DNA of 64,000 nt from Margaritifera margaritifera (taxonomy: Eukaryota; Mollusca; Bivalvia; Unionida; Margaritiferidae): positions 7,254,501 through 7,318,500 of the forward strand of contig JAQPZY010001670.1 in assembly GCA_029931535.1 (NCBI GenBank), read 5' to 3'. The position numbers and the translations under genes are program-made. How positions within the stretch are numbered: the stretch's first letter is position 1; the number at the start of each line of letters is the position of its first letter. The notes beneath the pieces are model-generated. The model was given only the letters and a program-made list of their open reading frames with translations. It did no database searches and was not told the DNA's origin. Positions 10,986 through 22,668 of this stretch are shown here, piece after piece.

Positions 10986-12299
10986 ACTCCCTTATATAAA
11001 AGGGCTCCAAGAGGGACCCAAATAACTTTCCACATTGCAACCCAATTATAAATTGGCCTACTCCAGAAACGAAGATAGTGGTAAATCTTGGTAAACCCCT
11101 ATCCCAACACTGATTTTTCAGATAGTTTCGTTGGGAATTATTTTCTTCGTCCCCAGGTTTTGAAATTGCAGCAAGACAGATAACTCTATACTGGCATCCA
11201 AAAGAATAGGGTAAAGCCGGTACAATATATTCAAGTAGCATGTCATACGTTGGAAATGTAATGCTCCATTTCCTCCATTTTAAACAACTCTCAAATTCAA
11301 TTGCAGTATAAAAGAGCCATTTGATTCAGTATAAACTGCACAACATGTAAGAGAACAGAAATTGTTTGATTAAAGTCTTTATCATTCTTGAAATTGCAGA
11401 TGTTAAATTGCAGTATGTTTTAATAAGCTAGTTAAACCTGTCTGAATGGTCACCAGTATAAAGTGGTCACCTGGTCTCAATGGTCATTCTAATTTCCCCC
11501 CAGCAAATTTCCTATGAAAATATAATGTATATAATGGTCATCTCCTTTCTGCGGTTAGTGGTCAGGTGTTTTCTTACCAAACAATGGTTTCACACTGTTT
11601 TAAGCAGTCACTGGAGTGTATCTACAGTGACCGCTCAGTGTATGCAAACTAAGCTTTTGCTTCATGAGGAATGTATTATTTAGATAAAGGAATATCATGT
11701 GAATTGATGTGCAAACATTTCCTATCTCGCTTGTAGTCACCATACTCCAGTCACATTATGAATGTAACTCAAAGGTGTCAATATGTCAAATTTGAAAGTG
11801 AGGCAGTTTCTATCATTAGGGTAGCGGGTAAAAGCAATTTGTTTGCTGGATGGTGGGAAAAGCAGAAATGGAAGTTGTCTATTGTGTCAGTGTGACAGAC
11901 TTAGTTCGATGTCTTCCTCTATTTGCCTGTGAATTAAAGCTATCTCTGATGAAAAAAGTTTCTCTTTGAGAAGAGATATGAATTACATCCCTTTTCAATT
12001 GGGTACTCTAATTCTATCTTTTCCCTTTGCATCTCCCTCTCCTTTAACATCTGTTACCTTTCCCAAGCCTGCTCCTTGCGAACAAAATTTCTAAGGGACT
12101 CCCCCTCATAACCAAACTGTTTGCCCATCTCTACAAGATTTTTAAGTGATGACATGATTAATACTGCTGATAAGATTACCAATCATAAGTGCACTACCAT
12201 GTGAAACGTACAATTATGAGATTACACAAACCAACAGTATCTTCCTTCGCAGAGGGCAATAAATAAAAATACTATATATATATATGTTGATCAAAGGGA
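10986..12299. other. intron 1 of gene 1, no recognised features
   Basis: AT-rich sequence with a short (AT)n run at 12274-12285. I see no exon or transposon end. Confidence 0.4.
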
Positions 12300-12457
12300 C
12301 CAATGTGTAATATGAGGAAGATATTTACTCAACCTGTGTTATCTCTTGTCAGGGAAGTCACAATCTGAAACAGATAAGTGAAAAACAATACTTGAGTCAA
12401 GATCTATGTAAACCAACGTTAGGGTTCTGCCTAATCCGATCCCACTTCTGACACCAT
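12300..12457 (-). mobile_element. internal stub of a minus-strand LTR element, with primer-binding-like site
   Basis: Read on the minus strand, the sequence directly after the LTR end is ATGGTGTCAGAAGTGGGATC. That GTGTCAGAAGTGG motif is typical just inside gypsy 5' LTRs and also occurs inside the LTR at 62975 of the other element in this window. Only about 150 bp of internal sequence appears to remain. The left limit is unclear. Confidence 0.45.
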
Positions 12458-13026
12458 TGTGACAGGATGAAGCCAGGTTGGGATTGGATTTAGTGAAGAC
12501 ACTGAAAGCAATTCCGTGAATGAGATATTTATTTATAATGTAATTGAACAATGACTGAATCTGACACCTTACTTGTGCGCATAAAGTCCAACAATGGATT
12601 TAACAGATTGATGCGCACCAAGTTCAATAACTGATATAAGGAAATTATATCGTTCTTAAAAGGAACTAATCAGAACATATAACTTCAATGAGTAATCAAA
12701 CAAGAATCAACGTATGGAACTTAAAAACGAATATGATTGATACATGGATATATCACCATGGATTATCAATTTGTAGAATTTATACACAAATATGAACAAT
12801 ATATGATTCTATCACCAAGGGTGATCAAAGTAATGGATTTATATACAAATATGAACAATGTATGATTCTTTCACCAAGGGTGATCAATGTTGACTTTGTA
12901 CAAAAATATGAATAATTGTATGTTTCATCCACAAGTAGAATGTATGTATTATTGATTTTCACTCATATAACGATATTGAATTATTGATTTCACTCATATA
13001 GTGATATTGAATAATATTGATCCAAA

Positions 13027-13299
13027 AATGGAACATATATATCTTGTGGTGTCCAGTTGACGATCATGATGTATTTCTGGTTCCACAGCTCGCGTCGAAT
13101 GGTCAATGAGCCACCATGCATGGCCTGCCCCTCCCAATCTGCCGAAGGATCCCTTGAAAGCCTCGTTATTCATTAGAGACTCATTGGTCCTGAAGCTTTG
13201 GACCCTCACTGCAAATAAACCAATACCATCCTCCGAGCCAACGTCACCATCGAACCCAGCATCTAGGTTGCATGAAACCCCACAGAGTTCTATGACTCC
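13027..13299 (-). pseudogene. captured gene fragment, exon-like segment B
   Basis: The segment follows a polypyrimidine tract and acceptor (TTTTTTTTACAG) on the minus strand and begins GVIELCGVSCNLDA. The first part shares its frame with copy 2 (GDVGxxDGIGLxAVRxQSF). A one-base length difference near the ACCAATGAGTC stretch then shifts copy 1 relative to copy 2. The function is unknown. Confidence 0.45.
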
Positions 13300-13577
13300 C
13301 TGTAAAAAAAAACAGTTAAAAATACAATGACTGAGCCATGTAGTACATGAGACATGGTTAAGTACAAATACAATAATATAATTGAATTAAATTTGTCTGT
13401 TCAGTTATAAAAATGGCTAACTTGAAACAGACTGTACTCTATCTGATTGCATGGCTTTATGTAACATAGGTCTGACTCTGCAGAATTTTGAATAAATTCT
13501 GAAACATCCAATATATAAAACAATTCTGTCACATAAAATGGATAGCAAGAAAGAATGCAAGTTTATATTTCACATAC

Positions 13578-13829
13578 CTCTACAGCTGAAGATTGCTCCC
13601 GTAATGTGGACAGCTTCCTGACAAAACTCATTGTATTGTGATCATACACAGATAATTTTGAGCTATAAGTACCCTGGTTGTAGTCAAATCTATGACCAGA
13701 GAACTTGAGGTTATTGGGTTTCTCATTGCAGGCACTTTGCATATGCATCAGTGGGTAAACAGAACTCAGTGTTTTCAAATACTGGTAGCTAAGGCTAAAA
13801 ATAAACAACCCTCGGGTAATACTGTACAC
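13578..13829 (-). pseudogene. captured gene fragment, exon-like segment A
   Basis: The minus strand is open for about 84 codons and ends at a consensus donor, GTAGAG|GTATGTG (GT at 13577-13576). The peptide includes CNEKPNNLKFSGHRFDYNQG. I do not recognise the family. In the second copy of the repeat (near 30530-30660) the same stretch has a TGA. Spliced to segment B the frame stays open (phase 0 to phase 0), which supports real descent from a coding gene. Confidence 0.45.
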
Positions 13830-13909
13830 GGCAACGAAACTTTAGTACATTTTCATTCATATATATAATGCATAAACATTTTACTACACACAATTCCGTG
13901 ACAAGGACA

Positions 13910-14080
13910 ATAATATTCAATCCCTGGGAACACATTTGATCATTGGGATAATCACATTCGATCATCAGGATAAACAAATGTGATAACTGCAATAATCTCA
14001 TTTGATCATTGGGATAATTGGATTTGATCACTGGAACAATCACATTTGATCATCACGATAATCACATTTGATCACTGGTA
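13910..14080. repeat. minisatellite, ~22-24 bp unit, about 7 copies
   Basis: The units are variants of CACATTTGATCATTGGGATAAT, directly right of the LTR-like repeat. Confidence 0.75.
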
Positions 14081-15490
14081 GTATTAAAGATAATCTGAAT
14101 TTCCTATTAAACATCAGAATCTTATCTGGGTAATAGATAGACGGTGATGAACAGTATGTGTGTACACTTCTGCAAGTTCAATCTTCGATCTCTATGATTG
14201 ATTTATTAATGGATAAATCCTGTAACTTCTGAAGTTATGAACAATAGCTAGTATATATAAAATTAAAGTAATACATTGTATTTAAAGTGTAGAAGCTAAA
14301 TCAAAACATCTAGGGTCAAATATAAAAATGTTTCCTCACAAACTACAAGTGATCTTTCATTGCTGATCAGAATCAACAAATCTAAACAGTCTCTAGGCAC
14401 ATCAGCAGTTTCAACTTCCAAAATGTGTGCAAAAGCTTTTGTATAATCCGTGAATTTGTTTTAATGCAACTTTTAGCACATTATTGGCTATATCATGCAG
14501 AGGAAATGGAAGCTAAGTGCCTTTCCAAAGGACATACATACAGTAGTAGGCACCTGGGCTGGTATAAAACCCATGATCCTTGGATTGCTATTCCAGTGCT
14601 CTACCAACTGAGCATATTTGGCAACCTGATAAATTCTGGACCAAAGTGTTGGCAATTGATTACTCAGATTTAAAGATTTGGCATAGGAAGTTATGATAGA
14701 AACAGAGATTGCTCTCATGTCTCAAGTGATGGCAGGTGTTATAATAGGAAGTTATGATAGAAACAGAGATTGCTCTAATATCCCAAGTGATGGCTGGTGG
14801 TAATTGTTTATACTGACAAGAGCCAGTATTACTGATTTTGCTATTGAAGGTAATTCTAATTCACAATTATTAGACTTGAAGTCATAAGGGATTTGTATGA
14901 TCCATTATTTCATTTTCACAATAATCCAGTAAAATATCCCTACATTGTCAGTGTTTATGAAAGAGGTAGAGACATTACTGTTCATTAGGGACCGACCATT
15001 TAATGGTTGGAGGGATTTGGGGGGAATAAAAATGTCCAGTCCTCAGATGGCTTGAAATAATATTCTTGCTATGATTTATAGAATAAAAGAACCTGTTATA
15101 TCCATTATATTGGTTGAAAACTAAATTATCTTGAGGTAAAATAAAAAGAAATATCCCAGCTTGAAAGAAAAGCCCCTCTTCCCTGTTCTCCAGAAAATTA
15201 AATGGTCAGTCTCTTAGTGGCAAGGTAATTTTTGAAAACTACTTGTCTTTTCTGGGAAGAAAGGTCTGCTGTTATGGATACAATGCCCAAGTTTTTCAAT
15301 TTTTTAATCAAGTTACTACTTTTTATTGCTGGATTTAAATTGTAGTGTGGACTTTTATGTTATGCAATATGGTGGGCCTAATTCAGTCTTCCCTTCCAGT
15401 ATCAGGCAGATCCAACCACAACATTTTCCAAAATTGGAGAGTAGTTCTTTGTAAAGAATCATAACTCTTGGTTGTTTTGTTTTTTAATAG
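14081..15490. other. end of intron 1 of gene 1
   Basis: The one structure seen is a direct duplication of about 66 bp (AGGAAGTTATGATAGAAAC..., 14687-14752 and 14742-14808). The intron ends with a polypyrimidine tract and TTTTTTAATAG at 15490. Confidence 0.5.
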
Positions 15491-15694
15491 CCCCACCAAT
15501 AAGCAGCAGTGGAAAACCAGTCCAGCCAGCTGGTGGACCGGGTACAGTTCCACCCAGTGTGACGGATACACGACTTGTCACAGTGCTGGTTCCCATTGCT
15601 GTTGCACTGCTGGTGCTAGTTGTGGCAGTGATCATCTTTGTAGGACACAGGCCAGACCTCAGGCTATGTGATTATAACAAGAACCCAGATCAAG
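15491..15694 (+). CDS. receptor gene 1, exon 2 of 3: stalk and transmembrane helix
   Basis: The acceptor is TTTTTAATAG|CC and the donor CAAG|GTATAT; the exon enters and leaves in phase 1. It encodes a Pro/Ser/Gly-rich stalk (residues 70-97) and one very hydrophobic helix (about residues 98-121, LVTVLVPIAVALLVLVVAVI...). A short basic and polar juxtamembrane stretch follows (GHRPDLRLCDYNK). A symmetrical 1-1 exon carrying only the membrane segment mirrors exon 2 of gene 2 at 48701. Confidence 0.75.
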
Positions 15695-15785
15695 GTATAT
15701 TACACACATGAATTGAAAATGTACATAAACACAAAATACATAAAAAAAGTCTGAAAACTACAATAAATCTCATGTAGCTTCTTTA

Positions 15786-16250
15786 ATCTTAATAGATAGA
15801 TAGATACATGTAGACCATATGTTGTTGTTAATCTTAATAACTAGATAGATACTGGTAGACCATTTGTTGTTGTTAATCTTAATAGCTAGATACTGGTAGA
15901 CCATTTGTTGTTGTTAATCTTAATAGATAGATACTGGTAGACCATTTGTTGTTGTTACTCTTGATAGATAGATACTGGTAGACCATTTGTTGTTGTTAAT
16001 CTTAATAGCTAGATACTAGTAGACCATTTGTTGTTAATCTTAATAGCTAGATAGATACTGGTAGACCATTTGTTGTTGTTAGTCTTAATAGATAGATACT
16101 GGTAGACCATTTGTTATTTTTAATCTTAATAGCTAGATACCAGTAGATGATTTGTTGTTGTTAATCTTAATAGATAGATACTGGTAGATGATTTGTTGTT
16201 GTTAATCTTAATAGCTAGATAGATACTGGTAGATCATTTGTTGTTGTTAA
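15786..16250. repeat. minisatellite, ~42-bp unit, about 11 copies
   Basis: The units read TCTTAATAGATAGATACTGG followed by TAGACCATTTGTTGTTGTTAA, with GATA-rich length variation. They lie in intron 2 of gene 1. Confidence 0.85.
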
Positions 16251-17048
16251 TCCAAATGTCAGGATATAACAGTCACAAAAAGAATACATAGATTAAAGGC
16301 CCTTAAGTGTAACATTTTGTACAGGAGCTTAAATAGTCTAAAACATAAAGTACAAAAACACATAAAACATATTTACGTATGCAGACATACATACTAGTAC
16401 GTAAATACATTCTTGCCTCCAATAACATATAGATAGGCACAGCTATGGGCAAACATACTGAATAAATAGAAAACAACACCGATTTAAGAAGGTGTTTTAG
16501 TAATCTGGGGTGAGGCAGAGGGTATGGGCTAGAAAGGAACTGAAGGAAGAGGGGATGGCACTGAAGGGAAATGTCCCCCAGTTTATATCTAGCTGGATCA
16601 CTGATATACTTTCACAGCAGGTACATGTTGGCAAAAGGTCAAAGCACATGCAAGTAAAACATGTACAATGTTTTAGAAATAGCAAGGGGTGTTATATCCA
16701 ACTATGCCCAAATTATTAGCATGTTACAGAGATAGGGAGAAAAGTACAGAATATATCTTTCTTTATCTATACAAACTTTATGCTCAAGTAATATATCCCG
16801 CACTCCATTTTTTAGTCAAATAATATATTTTATTTTACCTCTACACACTAAAGTTTCCACTACAAAGAATACAAGCACTACATGCAAAATAGTAACATTA
16901 CTATTAAACAATAAAGCAGTAATCAGATAATAACTTGTTAATAATTGTACATTAATGTACATGTACAGTGTATGTACTCCTGGAGCAAGTCATTCTGCCC
17001 ATTTAACTTAAGTTTTATTCCTATTTTATGGATGATATAAATGTTTTC
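16251..17048. other. intron 2 of gene 1, no recognised features
   Basis: AT-rich sequence. The small open frames have no motif and no splice context. Confidence 0.4.
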
Positions 17049-17185
17049 ACAATGAATATGAAACGTACATTTATAAATATGAAACGTACATTTATAAATA
17101 TGAAACGTACATTTTATAAATATGAAACGTACATTTATAAATATAAAACGTACATTTATAAATATGAAACGTACATTTATAAATT
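17049..17185. repeat. minisatellite, 20-bp unit, about 6-7 copies
   Basis: Tandem AATATGAAACGTACATTTAT units are nearly identical, which suggests recent expansion. Confidence 0.85.
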
Positions 17186-17439
17186 AGGAAGAACTTGATA
17201 CCTTTATTATGGAACATAAAGGGAAGAAATGCAACATGCAAAAGAAAAAATAAATAAAATTTCACATAAAGCAGAACACTACATTATTTACATATTAAAT
17301 TTGATCTCCATTTAAATTCCTAAGTCACATACTGCTTAAAAAACGAAGTAATTTTAGCATCAAAAAGATCACAAGACCTGTGCAATAGGTAATCTTGAAG
17401 TAGATTTACATTATCATCCAGTAGTTGAAGCAACTTACA

Positions 17440-17730
17440 AATTATGACATTAGTTCTACATCACATACCTGTCCTAAACTTGTGGATGACTTGCAGTTTG
17501 GGTAAGGAAGAAGCCTATGGATTTTGGAGTCCAAAGGTCACGGTCACTGTGACTGAAAGAAGAAAAGTGGTTTCCACACAGTAACAATAGTTCTACATCA
17601 CATACCAGAACCAAACTTTGTTGATGGCTTACATTTGTGGTAAGGAATTAGCTTGTCAATTTTGGGGTCAAAAAGGTCAAAGGTCAAGGTCACATTGACT
17701 AAAAGAAGAGAAGTGTTTTCTGCACACAAA
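17440..17730. repeat. two direct copies of a ~120-bp dispersed repeat
   Basis: Both copies contain AGTTCTACATCACATACC, then TTTGGGGTCAAAAAGGTCA-like or TTTGGAGTCCAAAGGTCA text, then GACT(G)AAAAGAAGA. This style of repeat is common in mollusc genomes. Confidence 0.55.
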
Positions 17731-18419
17731 TTAAGTTATATATATATAGAGGACTATTAAAAATGGGGTGGGCATATAATAAAAGTGCTGTTCCCCGTAC
17801 TCTTGTTCATCTTCAGTGTAAGTTTACAAATAAAACAAATCCTAAATCTCTTGGTACTGGAGGTTTCTTGTACTTCCTGCTTCAGTTGACTCTCAACAGT
17901 GTATCCATTTCATTTTTGTTTGAACAGGTAGTAGAAGGTATTTTGGAATTCAAAGTCATGCTTGATTCAACAATAAAATCACAATTTATTTTGTTTCACT
18001 TGATTCTTCCACCATTTCTAATACTTCTTTTCTAAAGTAACTTTTAGGACCTTTAGTAATTTACTTTTGTTGAATGTGCATCTGTTATTCCATATATGCT
18101 GATAGCCAAAAAAGCACAAATTAATTTTAATGGAAATGATCCACCAACAATTGGATCACAGGCTTTCTAATAAACATCTATGCACCTAAGATTCAGTGTC
18201 ACTTTGTAACAAATATAACCAATATTTTACTGCCTGTAAGATAATATAAACATCTAGAGGGTATGCACCTAACTCGCCTCAGGTTTGCCAGATTACTAAA
18301 AAATGTATTAATACCTAACAGATGCTTATAATAATAATGGAGAGTTAGTTTGCTAGATACCTTCTTATCAGGTTTTCTAGCTGGTGTATATTATCATCTC
18401 ATTTATTCAATCTAATCTC
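17731..18419. other. intron 2 of gene 1, no recognised features
   Basis: AT-rich. The 90-codon open frame at 17763-18035 lacks any recognisable domain and is not called. Confidence 0.4.
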
Positions 18420-18765
18420 CAAAGGTCCCCATACTTCACAACAGTAGGTAGTTATAGGTCTGGCGACTTAATCAAACCAAAATCCCCATAGGTAGGTAGT
18501 TATGGGTCTGGTGACTGAATCAAACCAAAGGTCCCCATACCTCACAACAGTCGGTAGTTATGGGTCTAGTGACTGAATCAAACCAAAGGTCCCCATACTT
18601 TACAACAGTAGGTAGTTATGGGTCTGGTGACTGAATCAAACCAAAGGTCCCCATACTTTACAATAGTAAGTACTTATGGGTCTGGTGACTGAATCAAACC
18701 AAAGGTCCCCATACTTCACAACAGTTGGTATTTATAGGTCTGATGATTGAATCAAACCAAAGGAA
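18420..18765. repeat. minisatellite, ~59-bp unit, 6 copies
   Basis: The units contain CCAAAGGTCCCCATACTT, CACAACAGTAGGTAGTTA and TGGGTCTGGTGACTGAAT. Confidence 0.85.
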
Positions 18766-18873
18766 TGATACCGGTACTATGTTTACCATGATCATTAGTT
18801 CTAACTTTATCTGAAGAATTGTATTAAAATAAATATTATCTCACACATAATGATCTGGTACTTGTATGTAATT

Positions 18874-20335
18874 CAGGGCTGAGCAAATGTTTTTTTCATC
18901 AACTTGTCCAGGACAAGTGGTTTCAGAAAATTCACTTGTCCCACCTACCTTTTCACTTGTCCCAAATTTAAATCACTTGTCAAGATTTGATGAGATGTTT
19001 TGCACTTTAATCCATAGAAGGAACAAACAAAATAATGTACAACATATTTATTTCTTAAAAGAATTAAATTTTTCAGAACATAGGTACCGTTGATACTATA
19101 CGTTTTGTTACATCAGAGGTTTCCAGTTTTAAATTGTCCAGGTATCTTATCTGCACTATTTTTGCTCCAATACAGTAGCATCAGTACATGTACTTCCAAG
19201 AGCAAGAATGGAAAGGAATTTACTGGAATTCAGATTTTCCCTAACTGCACAGGCAATGTGAGGTCCAATACTGTCATGAGACTCGATTGGTTGAATCCAG
19301 AAATTGTCAGTTCCATTGACAAATACACTGGTTAAATTTCCAACTTGTGTGAGTTTGCGATATTGTTTGCAATAACTGCAAAACATTTTTGTTTCTGAGA
19401 CAATGAATTCAAGCCAGGGATAACTATCAACCCACTGTAGCTGAAAATTTTTCAGTCTCTTAGTAGTGTCATATTTGACATTTTTTGTTGCCACAGAGTC
19501 TGGCTTATGTCTCTTTGGAGAAATAGTTACCTCACACTCAGTGGCATTCTTACATTTTACCCACTTTAACATTAATTTTCCTTCTCTGGCTCTTCCTAAT
19601 TAACTTCCTTGAAAAATTAAATTTAATAAACTCATTTTGTCCACATAGTAAATATCACCTTGCTTGACAACTACTTCTAAAGTGATCATAACATACATTT
19701 TGTCCTTTAAATATGAACAGACAGCTCCTTAATTAGCATTATTGTTTCGCTTCAAATGCAATAGCGGATGTGGAAGTGAATCCTCTGTATAATTAGTTAA
19801 AAATTTAAAAATCATCACTGCCATTTAATCAGTTCATAAAGGAAGTGCCTTTCATTAATTTAATTGGATTGATTCACTTGATTAAAATCATAGGGTGAGT
19901 CGTTTGTGAGGATCTGGTTTAAGTAAACACAATACAAGGAAGCCATTTTAAACACTGCTAATTAATCATACCAACTTTGTTTTATCTCACATGTTTTGAT
20001 TGGCAATTAATTTAGTTGCTTAGCCGAATATGCAGTCAAGCGGTAATATAATGTGCTCACATGCAAGAGTTATCAATGACCACCGGTAGGTGCGATACTG
20101 GATGTAAATAAATACATGGAGATGGGTAGAATCAAGCATTTAGTATGCCCAGAGGGCATGAATGGTCAGATAAAGGTAGATAGTGTGATTATGGCATGAA
20201 AATAGGCACTTGTCCAACTTTTTTAAAAATAGGCAAAAAGCACTTGTCCTGGACTAGCAACTTGGAAAAGTTAACTTGCCCAACTTCGAAAATGAATAGT
20301 CCGGGATGTCAGGCTATGGGATTCGCTCAGCCCTG
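18874..20335 (-). mobile_element. defective hAT transposon, 1.46 kb
   Basis: Perfect 11-bp terminal inverted repeats (CAGGGCTGAGC at 18874 and GCTCAGCCCTG ending 20335) have the CAGGG/CCCTG form typical of hAT. Subterminal ACTTGTCC and GGACAAGT motifs recur at both ends. The only coding relic is the N-terminal zinc-finger part on the minus strand (19156-19572); the catalytic domain and the hATC dimerisation region are missing. Target duplication is not clean (ATGTAATT against GTAATATC). Confidence 0.8.
19156..19572 (-). pseudogene. hAT transposase N-terminal fragment with TTF/BED-like zinc finger
   Basis: The 138 codons start at an ATG. About residues 40-100 read FQLQWVDSYPWLEF, then MFCSYCKQYR, then a GTDNFW...H...H pattern. 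This is the zinc-binding layout at the N-terminus of many hAT-derived proteins (C-x2-C followed by paired His). The fragment ends before any DDE catalytic residue. It sits between the hAT inverted repeats, so it belongs to that element and is not a host gene. Confidence 0.65.
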
Positions 20336-21824
20336 GTAATATCATCACACAATACGTAGAATAAGACATATATTTGCCCGATGGCAGAACTGAATAAAGC
20401 ATAGAAGAACCTTATTTGCTTAGCAGGAAAATAAATAGTTCCCTCATGTTAAGCCATCTCTTATGAAAGGAAAAGGTGGCCTTATTAGAGGTTTTTTTTT
20501 TTTCAAATGAAAAAATTGGTCAAATGTAGTAGCTACTTTGATACAAGATGAGGTGGCCTCATTTCAGAGAGGCCTCTCTTGAAAGATCTGTGACATAAGG
20601 GTAAGAACTGTATATGAACATTCATACTTACTATCCCTGTACTTTTTTTTATATACCCTTCATGTGTGACTCTATCTGTCTGTCTATTACTATATTTCCT
20701 CTTAAAACTCTTGATGGAATTTTTTTAAAACTCAGTAGTTATGTTGCCTTAGTGGTAACCATCTGTGATAGGTGTGTCATCTTTGGCTCCCACCCCAGGA
20801 GTTCCTATGAGGGATCAAAAATCAAATATTTATACCAAATTCAATTAAAATGACATTTTCAAATATTTCCAACAAAAAAACTTTATACATGCCATTTCAT
20901 TGCAGGAAGACACATCATATATGTAACAGATTTTGCATTATGACCTCTGGATCGCTGTCAGGGGGTAGGAGTGAGTACCAGAGGTGAGGGTGGGGTTTTT
21001 GGAATCTGCAGTAAAAGATGGTTAAAATGAACCATTGCACTTGCTTTTAGTTTGCTTTCCATTGGGTTAGTCTAGGTACAAAAGACTCCATCGTCTGCTC
21101 TGCAGTTAGTTGGATAAAGGATAATGTCTTAATATTTGTCTATTGGAAAACAGACAATATAATAATTTTTTTTACATGCATTCTTGGTGAACTAATATAT
21201 GAAAGTGAACCATTCTCAAGTGTCACCATTTTTGGAAGTAGTAGGGGATTTGCGGAGCAGTGTTTTTTCCAGGATGTGTGATTGTGCTGATCCTCCCTAC
21301 CTAAGTTCAATGCATATGAATCCCCTCTTTAAAATGAGCAAGTATGTGAAAATTGCATATTATCAACACCATTTGGCAAGGTTGTACAATGGCAGGCATG
21401 CAGTTTTCAGTATTTGGGAGTAATATCTGTGCTGTTACATGCAGTTCTAATGCAAACAACCTAGTGCCATTGTCATAACACATGAAGATAAACTGTTAGT
21501 TTTGTCATTATTCATCACACATATTTGTTGAAACATGTACTACAAAGAGGTCTATTCACAGATGCTGTTTTCATATAAAGCTCTCACTCGCCCAACACCC
21601 CTACCCCCCTTAAAAAAATTAGAAATCCCCCTTTATGAAAATGCGAGATGGGGGATTCTCCCTAAGTGAAAATCCTGGAGAAATCACTGGGGAGTCAAGG
21701 GATCAGAGCATTATCAGAATCAACAAATTCTGGCTCCTGCCATTCTAGGACGCTCCAAATACTGATCATGTGTACAATTATGAAAACATACAGTGCAGAT
21801 GCAAAGTTACATAGAGGAAAGAAC
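20336..21824. other. intron 2 of gene 1, no recognised features
   Basis: AT-rich sequence without exon-like frames or clear repeats. Confidence 0.4.
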
Positions 21825-22045
21825 TACCATATATACTCGTGTATAAACCAATACCAACTGCAAACTGCATAGACCCAGATCTGCTGTCGCATAATGTGCC
21901 AGCAGATGTGGGTCTATGCAGTTTGTATGGACCAATCAGTAGAACAAGCAACATACACCCTGATCTGCCGGCACATTATGTGATGGCAGATCAGGGTCTA
22001 TGTTGTTTGCCTTTGGACTTGGATTATATGCGAGTATATACGGTA
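21825..22045. mobile_element. MITE with two internal hairpins (TA target, Tc1/mariner-like)
   Basis: The ends are inverted repeats: CCATATATACTCGTGTATAA on the left and TTATATGCGAGTATATACGG on the right, each bordered by TA. Inside are two separate palindromes with CTGCATAGACCCAGATCTGC-type and CCTGATCTGCC...GGCAGATCAGG-type arms. There is no coding capacity. TA targets suggest mobilisation by a Tc1/mariner-type transposase (inference). Confidence 0.75.
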
Positions 22046-22668
22046 TTAACAAAATAGTTGTTCATAACAACATAGGTATACAGATGCTTTTCTCTTCAGT
22101 ACTGCAGATCAATATTGTTAATATCTTATTTACTTTTTTTTACCAAAATAATGGACAGATATAAAATAGTGAGAAAAGAAAAATTAAATTACAGTGCAAT
22201 TGTTCAGTGAAGGGCTGTTTAGATACAGGGACTAAGAAGAATTACTTTGGGTTGTATACAAATTGTTTAACATCAGTAGCAGCAAATATGATAAATTAGG
22301 CTATCCTAAACAAATTGTAATTCCCTCTACCTGGATGTTTCAGTAGTGCATAGATAGGTAAGAATTGTTTGCCTGATTCACAATTTTGAACAATGCTAAA
22401 GATTCAGTATTGGTATTTATGCAAATTTAAAAGTTCACTGATATCATTTTAAAAAATTTGGTTACAGCAATTTTGATGGGTCAGTTGGAGGACAGCAAAA
22501 CAAATAATTTTGGAAGGATTACCTTTGTTTGTTCATGACTAACATTGTACCAATAATATACTAATATATTATTATAATATTATACAGTACCACCTTTCTA
22601 CATCAAACCTTGAGGGGAAAAGTCACAAATATTCTATAATAGCTTCATTTATTTGTTTGCACATACAG
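22046..22668. other. end of intron 2 of gene 1
   Basis: AT-rich sequence ending in the acceptor TTTGCACATACAG at 22656-22668. Confidence 0.5.

Larger units (their letters stand above)
12458..13903 (-). repeat. LTR-like dispersed repeat, copy 1
   Basis: The repeat begins TGTGACAGGATGAAG and ends CAATTCCGTGACA (TGT...ACA). It is about 80-85% identical by eye to the repeat at 28828-30786 in the same orientation. A primer-binding-like motif adjoins its left side, which suggests a long LTR of a minus-strand element. Unusually, it holds a GC-richer block with splice-bordered exon-like frames at 13027-13299 and 13578-13829. It lies in intron 1 of gene 1, on the strand opposite to the gene. Confidence 0.6.
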
